The notes under the pieces were generated by a model. That model saw only the letters and a list, made by a program, of their open reading frames with translations, searched no databases and had not been told where the DNA came from. Positions 43,201 to 49,732 of a stretch of DNA of 62,838 bases are shown here, piece by piece. A program made the translations under genes and the position numbers. Numbering within the stretch: the first letter of the stretch is position 1; each line of letters begins with the position of its first letter. Source of the stretch: Alphaproteobacteria bacterium (GTDB lineage Bacteria; Pseudomonadota; Alphaproteobacteria; RF32; CAG-239). Where the stretch lies: the NCBI GenBank assembly GCA_017939155.1, contig JAGAZZ010000014.1, positions 1-62,838 on the forward strand, in the 5' to 3' direction.

Positions 43201-43823
43201 ACAACAGAGTTATTTATAAAATTTCCTTGTATAGTCCCAATATTAGCCTGGTTGGAAATAGACCCTCTACCAGAATTCCACCCGTTTTCAGTAACTTTGT
43301 TATTAATAAAATCGCCAACGACTTTATCTATATTGCCATTACCTTTGTTACGAAGAGCGCTACCGGGATAATCTCCCACGTTAACATTGTTTTGGTTGTC
43401 AATAAATTCTGCTTTAAGTTCATGAACGGTTTGGGTGTTTGTATATTGTCCTTCGTTATTATTAGAATTTTGGCTGGCAAAAATAGCGGTAATGTCTTTG
43501 CCGTCAGGAGTTTCCGTTTCCTGTGCGCCAGAGGTTAACCCCGGTTTTTGTTCATATTGATAATGTTGTGCATCTCCAAGCTCAATCACATCAACTGAAA
43601 TAGTCTTTTCATTGCCATCTTTATCTTGATAAGTATAAGTCTCTGTCTTTTTTTCTGTGCTATAAATAGAAAAGCCGTTGGTTAAAGTGCTGTCTTCAAC
43701 GTCTTGTACTGTATAAGCTGCTTCATCTTTAAGCATTGGTTCAAAACCAGCTAAAACGGGTGAAACAAACATTGTTGTTGTAAGTAAAAATGCTTGAAAG
43801 GCACAAATATTTCTTAAGTTCAT
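40224..43823 (-). CDS. Autotransporter adhesin-like surface protein
   Basis: A type V secreted protein of 1199 aa. Start chosen at ATG 43823 (AGGAGT upstream), giving a signal peptide (MNLRN start, cleavage after VLA near residue 26); an upstream in-frame ATG would hide it. The passenger (about 140-640) is made of short beta-helix repeats with the recurring GGAIYN motif. A Pro/Glu-rich linker spans about 861-894, and the last ~275 residues are the beta-barrel, ending in the aromatic C-terminal residue (YLF) needed for outer-membrane insertion. Receptor unknown. It lies behind an unusual inverted-repeat leader that could control expression. Confidence 0.93.
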   Translation of the reverse strand: MNLRNICAFQAFLLTTTMFVSPVLAGFEPMLKDEAAYTVQDVEDSTLTNGFSIYSTEKKTETYTYQDKDGNEKTISVDVIELGDAQHYQYEQKPGLTSGAQETETPDGKDITAIFASQNSNNNEGQYTNTQTVHELKAEFIDNQNNVNVGDYPGSALRNKGNGNIDKVVGDFINNKVTENGWNSGRGSISNQANIGTIQGNFINNSVVSNRNMPILGAAIANGTPTAHIRTIENSVFVGNNLSSQKWVGGGAISNNNSAKIDLIRNSFFSENNAETIKNPSDPNAGRGGAIYNAMNDSKIGEISGSTFIKNKSNGGGAIYNEQNASIQKIKDNVFIENKATLGNGGAIYNGATMGDIENATFVKNTAATSGGAIYTHDTINNINGNFIENTANQRGSAIDNYEKNAKINGTISGNFIRNGGNARSVIDNSDGAYINKISANFIDNEKAAIYNSGGTINEISDSYFTGDIGVININNSKLGTINNTVFAEHNVSAQDSPSVIYNSAGSFIDTIDAVFYKNTGIIGIGIYNTGSIGSICGIFEENISRNGTAGAIYNSGGIDSISGNFYKNVAIAGGAIHNASSIASISGIFEENVSQQGPGALYNTGNIGLISASFIKNSAENYHGGAIYSTTDLTVAATDKDIEFSGNTDSTGSNAIYLDGNEGMHLELSADSGKKLVVNDGIDSKNAFDLSVGKTYMGGEVVLNNEVKNVAHIDVTGSTLSLGENASLGNNSDTLPTVKLTGAELNLANNKIGETHIGSLNSIRSDLRVDVDLENKQADMLYVHGNVEGQTNVILNLGEDASLTEALQLAFVQSENDMTGNADSFSIYRMMRSPFDVDVAFVQTGENKNQWLLDMEGQAPEPEPDPEPEPEPTPDPEPEPTPDPEPEQKPTPKPLHRLTPEALTYLSLPSVVIEQSRYVSRNVLDKADQNAFLAESDKPKTWVDVQGRSANYDKKLDIDADIWGIDAGATLGGDASNSYGVFASYRKGNYDIGHKFGDYYSKTSSDVDVSSYLLGGYYTKKYNNLRLAADVFAGRQSLDVKTHDGVTTKTSANELGFGARAYGFAYQNNAFGVKPFAGLSYHYYDIKSLKDDFAKKAAYDDLSHLELELGTQFTYGFESGLRAYLTPSLIQNITSGDDVKITNLDKVNSAYEDDLLVKTEFGIGYDFSESFNAGAFINYTYGANYDAISAGLDVKYLF
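41140..41245 (-). repeat. Pro-Glu/Pro-Asp coding repeat in the autotransporter linker
   Basis: Short direct repeats encode alternating PEPEP and PTPDPEPEP residues between passenger and barrel. The near-identical DNA units are prone to slippage, so linker length may differ between strains. Confidence 0.8.
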
Positions 43824-43832
43824 AGTAACTCC

Positions 43833-43864
43833 TGATGAAAAAAAAGGGTCGTTTTTTTTCATCA
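43833..43864. promoter_or_regulatory. Perfect 13-bp hairpin in the autotransporter leader
   Basis: TGATGAAAAAAAA (43833-43845) and TTTTTTTTCATCA (43852-43864) form a perfect stem around GGGTCG. The ribosome site (AGGAGT on the minus strand, 43833-43828) abuts the stem base, 4-5 bases before the start codon, so folding could affect translation. Confidence 0.7.
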
Positions 43865-43949
43865 CTTAAACTTTAATTTAACCTTTTGTTTTATATTAAT
43901 TCGCGAGAAATCAAATTTGTTGATTTTAAACGACCATTTTTTTTCATCA
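43833..43949. repeat. 19-bp inverted repeat pair flanking the autotransporter leader
   Basis: TGATGAAAAAAAAGGGTCG (43833-43851) and CGACCATTTTTTTTCATCA (43931-43949) are reverse complements with one mismatch, separated by 79 AT-rich bases that include a TATAAA on the gene's strand. This could be an invertible element or two competing RNA stems. Confidence 0.6.
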
Positions 43950-44019
43950 CCTTGTTTAAAAATATTTAATTTTTTTGATATATGCTTCTAGTAAATGTAT
44001 ATGTAAAAGAGGAGGCATA

Positions 44020-45057
44020 ATGTCTTGTTACTTAATTACCGGTGGTGCCGGGTTCTTTGGAACAGTCTTAAAAAAATATTTTTTGGAAAAAGGCGCGGAA
44101 TGCGTCAGTATAGACCTTGAACCGGATTCTTTCAAACACGAGCGTTTTACCGCCTATCAAGGTGACATTAACGATGACGAGTTGATGGAAAAAATCTTCT
44201 CAAACCATAAATTTGATGCCATTTTTCATTGCGCCGCACTTTTGGCTCATGTCAAAAAAGACTTAAAGCGTCTATGGCACGCGAATGTTGACGGAACAGA
44301 AAATGTTTGTAAATTTGCTCTAAAATACAATGTAAATAAATTAGTCTTCGTATCGTCAAATTGTCTTTGGGCAAAAAATTTCGATTCTCCGGTTACCGAA
44401 GAAGAAACGCCAAACCCCGTAGAAATTTACGGTAAATCAAAACTCAAAGCAGAAGAAATCCTTTTTTCTTATAAAGATAAAATCAACAGCATCATCTTTC
44501 GCTCACCAACCATAATGGATGAGGGGCGCTTGGGGCTTTTAGGTATCTTGTTTGAGTTTATAGATGAAAACCGTAAGCTGCCGATGGTAGGAAACGGCAC
44601 AAACCGCTACCAGTTCATTTATGCCAAAGATTTGGCTAAAGCGTTTGAATTAGCCTTAAAGGCGGATTATACCGACGTGTTTAACATTGGCTCAGATGAC
44701 GTAAAAAGCTTTAATGATGTCTATAACTATGTTATTCAAAAATCCGGCTCTCAAACCCGCCTTTTTCATTTTCCCAAGCTTCCAATGATTTTGGCAATGA
44801 AAATTTGCTTTTGGCTGGGAATTTCCCCGTTAGGTCCATATCAATATAAAATGATTGCCTCAAACTTTATTTTTGATACGGCTAAAATAAAACAAAAGCT
44901 AGGATTCGTCCCAACGCTTAAAAACGAAGAAATGCTTTTGCGCGCTTATGAATTTTATCATCAAAACAAAAAAGAGATTCTAAATCGCAAAGACGTTTCC
45001 GCGCATAATAGCGTTGCCAAAATGGGTGTCATAAAAATCTTAAAATGGCTGATGTAA
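44020..45057 (+). CDS. NAD-dependent epimerase/dehydratase (extended SDR family)
   Basis: About 345 aa, start at ATG 44020 behind AGAGGAGG. The N-terminal Rossmann motif is TGGAGFFG, an acidic Asp after strand 2 binds the NAD ribose, the catalytic YGKSK (Tyr-x3-Lys) lies near residue 140, and a Ser-rich strand (VFVSSNCLW) supplies the third catalytic residue. Such enzymes act on nucleotide sugars or sterol-like 3-hydroxy substrates. Its C-terminal half recalls the 3-beta-HSD-like subgroup more than GalE, but the substrate is not readable from sequence. Confidence 0.88.
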   Translation: MSCYLITGGAGFFGTVLKKYFLEKGAECVSIDLEPDSFKHERFTAYQGDINDDELMEKIFSNHKFDAIFHCAALLAHVKKDLKRLWHANVDGTENVCKFALKYNVNKLVFVSSNCLWAKNFDSPVTEEETPNPVEIYGKSKLKAEEILFSYKDKINSIIFRSPTIMDEGRLGLLGILFEFIDENRKLPMVGNGTNRYQFIYAKDLAKAFELALKADYTDVFNIGSDDVKSFNDVYNYVIQKSGSQTRLFHFPKLPMILAMKICFWLGISPLGPYQYKMIASNFIFDTAKIKQKLGFVPTLKNEEMLLRAYEFYHQNKKEILNRKDVSAHNSVAKMGVIKILKWLM

Positions 45058-45060
45058 GGT

Positions 45061-45591
45061 TTACTCGTCATCAAGCACTTCTTTAGCAATTTCAAAATCA
45101 AAACCGGCACGCACAAGCGTCCCCAAATCTTTTTGCCGATTTGCTATACGCGCTTCGTCATCAGCCCGAAACCGTCCGATTTTTTTCTTTTTAGCAAAAT
45201 TGAGCGCTGTATCAAGTTCTGAATAGTCGGTATTTTCAAACAAACGGTCAATCGTTTGCTCGTCGATTCCTTTTTGCTTTAATTTTTGCTCAATATAGCG
45301 TCGGGGCTTTCCGGCGTTCAAATAGCTGTTAATCTTAAACCCAGCAAACCGCTCATCATTTACAAAATTTTGTTTTGAGCATTCTTCAACAACTTCATCT
45401 GCCCAGGCATACGCCTCCATCGGGTTATACTCTTTGTCAAAAAAAGCGTATTTATCGATTCGTCGACGTAAAACCGCCCGTAAATTATCCTCTGAGGTTT
45501 CAAACCTCTCTAAATAATACAGCGCAATATTGCGTAAACGCGCTTTTGAGGGCTTTTTCGGGGCGGATTTGGTCGTTTTTGCGCTAAACAC
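45061..45591 (-). CDS. recX: Regulatory protein RecX
   Basis: RecX binds RecA filaments and limits recombinase activity. The 176-aa basic protein is built from the family's three-helix repeats, with the LYYLERFETSEDNLRAVL and FVNDERFAGFKINSYL signatures. RecA is not in the window. The gene stops just after the epimerase gene, on the opposite strand. Confidence 0.9.
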   Translation of the reverse strand: MFSAKTTKSAPKKPSKARLRNIALYYLERFETSEDNLRAVLRRRIDKYAFFDKEYNPMEAYAWADEVVEECSKQNFVNDERFAGFKINSYLNAGKPRRYIEQKLKQKGIDEQTIDRLFENTDYSELDTALNFAKKKKIGRFRADDEARIANRQKDLGTLVRAGFDFEIAKEVLDDE

Positions 45592-45660
45592 TTGAAATTT
45601 ACCTTTTTATAAACTAACTTCACTCATAATACGGCACTAATTATATAAAGGATTAAAAAA

Positions 45661-46584
45661 TTGGCTAATAAAAATTTTGATGAATGTACATCTTTTTTGA
45701 TAGATAACGGTTTGTTTGTCGGGCGCATTGCTCGTTTGGATAATGTTTTAAAAACCATTATTCATAAGCATGGCTATATGAAAAACGTGTCCTCAGCCCT
45801 TGCCGAAACAACGGCTTTGGCTGTGCTTTTGGCAAATGCCTTAAAGTTTGAGGGGCTGTTTACACTCCAACTTCAAGGAAACGGCCCTGTGTCAACAATC
45901 GTGGCTGATGTCACATCAAACGGGTTGCTCCGTGCTTGTGCCAATTATGATAAAGACCGCCTGCAAAAAGCTTTTGCTTTACGCAAAAATGAAGGAAAGA
46001 TTGAAGAAACGCCGCATTTGTTAGGTAACGGTACGTTGGCTTTCACCATAGATGACGGCAAAAACAATTATCACCAAGGCGTTGTTGAGCTCCAAGGCAA
46101 AAATTTGACCGAGTGCGCTTTGCGTTATTTCAAGCAATCCGAACAAATCGAAACTATGCTCAAGCTCTTTATCGACATCCCGTCCGAAGATGACGGCGAG
46201 TGGAAAGCCGGCGGTATTCTCTTGCAGCGTATTCCTGAACTCGGCGGCAAAAATGTTGATTTAAAAGAGCTTCCCGAACTCAAAAATGAAGCCGAAGTTC
46301 TGATGAACTCTTTAACCAAAGAAGAATTGTTTGATGAAAACCTTTCTTTGGAAGAAATTTTACATCGTCTGTATCATGCTAATAATTTGGTCATCACTAA
46401 AAACAACCATTATACCTTTAGTTGTCGCTGCAGTCGTGAAAAGCTGTTAAAAACGTTGCGCGGTTTTTCAGAAGAAGACCTTGCGGCTATGGTTGATGAA
46501 CAAGGCAAAATTACGGCAAAGTGCGGTTTTTGTTCCGAAGTCTACGAGTTTAGTATTCCTGAGATTATGCAAAAACTTAACTGA
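45661..46584 (+). CDS. hslO: Redox-regulated chaperone Hsp33
   Basis: Hsp33 is a holdase switched on by oxidation. The 307-aa cytoplasmic protein has the N-terminal fold signature around ALAETTALAVLLAN and LQGNGP, and the C-terminal zinc redox switch with CRC and CGFC. The start is a TTG at 45661 with AAGGA eight bases upstream; no suitable ATG lies nearby and the family N-terminus aligns here. Confidence 0.95.
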   Translation: MANKNFDECTSFLIDNGLFVGRIARLDNVLKTIIHKHGYMKNVSSALAETTALAVLLANALKFEGLFTLQLQGNGPVSTIVADVTSNGLLRACANYDKDRLQKAFALRKNEGKIEETPHLLGNGTLAFTIDDGKNNYHQGVVELQGKNLTECALRYFKQSEQIETMLKLFIDIPSEDDGEWKAGGILLQRIPELGGKNVDLKELPELKNEAEVLMNSLTKEELFDENLSLEEILHRLYHANNLVITKNNHYTFSCRCSREKLLKTLRGFSEEDLAAMVDEQGKITAKCGFCSEVYEFSIPEIMQKLN

Positions 46585-46672
46585 TATTAAATAAGTATTA
46601 AACTTTTGTATCTAAAATACAACAAAAGGACGATAGTCTTATTTATGGGACAATAGAAAAAGGGATAGCCTT

Positions 46673-47287
46673 ATGAACAAGTTAAAAAATATAATGCTGG
46701 TATTTAGCAGTTTGTTTTTGTTTTCATGCAATTCAACCTCAGACGTTAAAGCGGTTAATTTAAGATATTGCGAGCCTCGTTTTAGAGATATGGCACCAAT
46801 AGAGCTAAATGTTGAAAAAGTGGATATTATTTCAGAATTTGTGCCCTCCTTTACCCGTCCGAATGTGGAACACTTATTTCCTGTTTCAATCGAAAAAGCG
46901 GCTAAGTTGTGGGCAGAAGACCGCCTGAAAGCGGACGGCTTCTCTTCAAACCGTGTTGCTCAATATATTATCAAAGATGCCTCAGTAACGGAAGAAGTTG
47001 AAAAATCAGAAGAATTTTTACAAAAAGACCGTTTAAAATATCGTGCGAATTTATCTGTTGTGTTAAAAATCACCGATAAAGCCAATCTCTCTGCGGCAGA
47101 AACCTCGATTAACGCATGGCGTGAATTGCGTATTCCGGTAGATACTGACATTGCTGAAAAAGAACGCTACTGGAATGATATGGTTCAAAAGCTCTTTGAC
47201 CAATTTAACGTCAGAATGGAACAAAATATCCACGAATATCTGAATATGTACGTCAGAAATAACAATTCTGTCAAAGAATATAACTGA
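46673..47287 (+). CDS. Lipoprotein of unknown function
   Basis: 204 aa with a lipoprotein signal peptide and lipobox LFSC (lipidated Cys at about residue 19). The mature domain has a conserved-looking AAKLWAEDRLKADG helix and ends in a helical region. I recognise no family name, though such lipoproteins are seen in alphaproteobacteria. It lies 19 bases before a small membrane protein and near an SPFH gene on the same strand, possibly one envelope-related unit. Confidence 0.82.
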   Translation: MNKLKNIMLVFSSLFLFSCNSTSDVKAVNLRYCEPRFRDMAPIELNVEKVDIISEFVPSFTRPNVEHLFPVSIEKAAKLWAEDRLKADGFSSNRVAQYIIKDASVTEEVEKSEEFLQKDRLKYRANLSVVLKITDKANLSAAETSINAWRELRIPVDTDIAEKERYWNDMVQKLFDQFNVRMEQNIHEYLNMYVRNNNSVKEYN

Positions 47288-47306
47288 TACCAAAAGGGAA
47301 CTATTT

Positions 47307-47525
47307 ATGTATTTTAGCACTTTTATGGTCATTGTTGCCGTATGTATTGTAATTTACGGCTATTTTGAATATCAAAAATGGGTAAAACGCCATGAATTAG
47401 CAGAAAAGCTGATGCAAAATAAAGAAATGGTGGAAATGTTTGAAGAATATCAAAAATTCTTAAAAAAATACCCTGATTTTGAGAAAAAGAGAAAAATCAT
47501 CAAAAAATTAATGAAGGAGGACTAA
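47307..47525 (+). CDS. Small single-span membrane protein
   Basis: 72 aa: a membrane helix at residues 5-22, then a strongly charged helix rich in Lys and Glu. AAAGGGAA lies upstream of the ATG. Its stop is 4 bases before the SPFH gene, so it is co-translated with it. No family recognised; it could be a partner of the SPFH protein. Confidence 0.72.
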   Translation: MYFSTFMVIVAVCIVIYGYFEYQKWVKRHELAEKLMQNKEMVEMFEEYQKFLKKYPDFEKKRKIIKKLMKED

Positions 47526-47529
47526 TTTA

Positions 47530-48687
47530 ATGAACAAAAATGTTGTAGCCATTTTAGGCATAATTGGGGCTGGTGTTTTTATCGGATGCGCTCCGATGTT
47601 GTGGGAAACCAACATCTATGGTAATTACCAGATTAAACAAGCTGCCGGAACAGGTAAAATCACCGTAAGAAACGATGCTGGTTTATATTGGCAGGGGTTT
47701 GGCGATATTGAAACATATCCGGTTTCTGAAGATATTGATTTTGAAGAATCCGGAATGAAAGTACGCTTTAACGATGGTTCCATAGCTCCGGTAAAAGGAA
47801 CTGTAAAATTCAGATTATCATTAAATGAAGATAAGCAAAAGATTTTACACCGTGATTATGGTAATTTTGAAAATGTTAAACGTGATTTAATACAAAAAAA
47901 TGTGGCAGAAGCTCTTTCACAAGCGGCGACATTGATGGCGGCAGAAGATTCTTACTCGACAAGACGTGCCGAATTTGCCGATGCGGCTAAATCACAACTG
48001 GAAAAAGGAATTTTTAAAACAACATCCAAATTGGTGGATGCAATAGATGAAAACGGTACGAAGTTTAGGAAATTAAACATTAGTATCGCCAGAGATGAAA
48101 ATGGCGAACCAATCATTCAGAAACCGTCCTTATTAAATGATTATGGTATTGAAATTTTGCAATTTGTTGTCAATGATTTTGACTATGACCCTAAAGTACA
48201 AGAACTGATAGATAAGAAAAAAGAAGCCAATCAGATGAAAGTTGTGTCCACAGCTAATGCTGAAAAGGCAAAACAAGATGCAATCACCGCAGAAGAACAA
48301 GGTAAGGCGCGTGTGGCTGAGGCTAAAGCAAATGCTGAAGTTGAAAAAATTACGGCAGTAGTGGAAGCAGAAAAGAAGGCAGATGTTGCCAAGCTTCAAG
48401 CTCTTCAAGCAAAATATGAAGCAGAAAAAGTTGCTGAGATAGGAAAAGCCGAAGCAGAAGTAGCACGCCAAAAAGTTGCCGCAGGCTTATCTCCGTTAGA
48501 AAAAGCTACTTTGGAAAAAGAAACAGCAATTGGCATTGCAAAAGAAATTGCTAATGTAAAATTTCCTGAAACAATGGTTATTGCCGGAGGTGGAAAAGAG
48601 GGAGGTGTTTCTCCTTGGGATGCCGTAGGCTTAAACCAGATGATGGAAATTACAGCAAAAATAAAGGAAGCTAAAATTATAAAATAA
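47530..48687 (+). CDS. SPFH/Band 7 (stomatin-like) membrane-associated protein
   Basis: 385 aa. A hydrophobic N-terminus (residues 5-22, ending IGC) anchors it to the membrane; the IGC could be a weak lipobox. Residues ~30-235 fit an SPFH/Band 7 domain, and ~235-340 form a long Ala/Glu/Lys coiled coil typical of flotillin- and prohibitin-like oligomers. Such proteins form membrane microdomain rings and often regulate proteases. No NfeD or FtsH gene is adjacent here; the partner may be the small membrane protein just upstream. Confidence 0.85.
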   Translation: MNKNVVAILGIIGAGVFIGCAPMLWETNIYGNYQIKQAAGTGKITVRNDAGLYWQGFGDIETYPVSEDIDFEESGMKVRFNDGSIAPVKGTVKFRLSLNEDKQKILHRDYGNFENVKRDLIQKNVAEALSQAATLMAAEDSYSTRRAEFADAAKSQLEKGIFKTTSKLVDAIDENGTKFRKLNISIARDENGEPIIQKPSLLNDYGIEILQFVVNDFDYDPKVQELIDKKKEANQMKVVSTANAEKAKQDAITAEEQGKARVAEAKANAEVEKITAVVEAEKKADVAKLQALQAKYEAEKVAEIGKAEAEVARQKVAAGLSPLEKATLEKETAIGIAKEIANVKFPETMVIAGGGKEGGVSPWDAVGLNQMMEITAKIKEAKIIK

Positions 48688-48699
48688 ATAAGCTCAAAA

Positions 48700-48726
48700 C
48701 AAAACCCGCCGAAATGGCGGGTTTTG
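48700..48726. terminator. Intrinsic terminator after the SPFH gene
   Basis: An 11-bp perfect stem (CAAAACCCGCC/GGCGGGTTTTG) with a GAAAT loop, 12 bases after the SPFH stop. It can also serve apaG from the other strand. Confidence 0.85.
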
Positions 48727-48769
48727 TAATACAGAGCTTAAAGAAATGACACTCCTCAATTCTATAAAT

Positions 48770-49177
48770 TTAATTTAACACTCTTTGTGCGTTATCGTTG
48801 GCAATCAAACTTAAAACCGGTAAATCAATATTTTTTATCTGTCGATTATTTTTGGATTCTACTAAACAACTTCCCGATAAAACGGCACTGGCTTTAGAAG
48901 TTGCATAATCTTCAAATTCAAAAACTTCCCCAGGTTCTAAAACCGGAGTCTGCCCGTTAAAACCGTTATATACGGCAGAAACAGCATTACCTTTGGTGTC
49001 TGTAACGGAAATGCTTTTGCCGAGCAAACTGATTTTCTCATCCGAATTGTTTTCGATTCTCAAATAATACCCCCAGCAAAACTCACCGTTAGCGGCTTTT
49101 TCGTCAAGCAACTCGGGATACGCGGAAATCACAATTCCACCCTCTTGCGCCATATAAAAATCTTCGTTACAATACAT
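48770..49177 (-). CDS. apaG: ApaG-family protein
   Basis: ApaG is a 125-130-aa immunoglobulin-like single-domain protein linked to Co/Mg resistance and Ap4A metabolism, biochemical role unclear. This 135-aa protein shows the family landmarks: FCWGYYLRIENNS, the beta strands around SVTD, and the EPGEVFEFEDY turn. TAGGAA lies before the ATG chosen; a second ATG eight codons later is possible. Confidence 0.92.
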   Translation of the reverse strand: MYCNEDFYMAQEGGIVISAYPELLDEKAANGEFCWGYYLRIENNSDEKISLLGKSISVTDTKGNAVSAVYNGFNGQTPVLEPGEVFEFEDYATSKASAVLSGSCLVESKNNRQIKNIDLPVLSLIANDNAQRVLN

Positions 49178-49268
49178 TTACAGATTCCTAAAAGTTCTTA
49201 CTTTTTAACAAATAATTAACTTTTAGAAATCTGTAAAAATGAATCATAACTTTTTCAACAAGCAAATC

Positions 49269-49637
49269 TTATTTGCTTCTGCCGTAATTATCTTCAAAAC
49301 GCACAATGTCGCTCTCATCAAGCGTTTCACCGGTTTGAATTTCAATAAAGACAAGCTTTTTATCTAAAGATGTGTTCTTAATCCGGTGTTTTGTCTTGAC
49401 AGGAATATAAACGGAGTCGTCAGCTTTACGATAAAGTGTGTCTTCTCCTAACACAATCATCGCCTCGCCTTCGGCAATAATCCAATGCTCCGCCCTGAAA
49501 TGATGAAGCTGGAGGGATAATATTGCTTGCGGATTGACCGTAATCCTTTTAACGCAAAAATGCTCTCCCGCATCCAAAACCTCCCAAGTTCCCCAGGGTC
49601 TGGTATCAAAATCACCTTTTTTGTAGTTCGTAGACAT
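49269..49637 (-). CDS. Stand-alone ManC/type II mannose-6-phosphate isomerase cupin
   Basis: 122 aa matching the C-terminal cupin of bifunctional mannose-1-phosphate guanylyltransferase/isomerase: RPWGTWE, FCVKRI, LSLQLHHFRAEHW, IPVKTKHRI, ETLDESDIVRFEDNYGR. The metal-binding Gln/His/Glu/His set is visible. The guanylyltransferase half is absent, so this is a one-domain isomerase making mannose-6-phosphate or a related sugar phosphate. AAGGAT precedes the ATG. It is divergent from ptsP. Confidence 0.9.
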   Translation of the reverse strand: MSTNYKKGDFDTRPWGTWEVLDAGEHFCVKRITVNPQAILSLQLHHFRAEHWIIAEGEAMIVLGEDTLYRKADDSVYIPVKTKHRIKNTSLDKKLVFIEIQTGETLDESDIVRFEDNYGRSK

Positions 49638-49732
49638 AATATTTTATCCTTTTTTAAAAAATAAACTGGAATATAAGAATATTAGGTGGTATAAAACAAA
49701 AATACAAGCAGGAAATTATCATTGGGGGAAGG

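Noticed and set aside
46585-46672. Terminator hairpin after hslO
   Set aside because: The CTTTTGT/ACAACAAAAG arms pair only with a bulge and no T-run follows.
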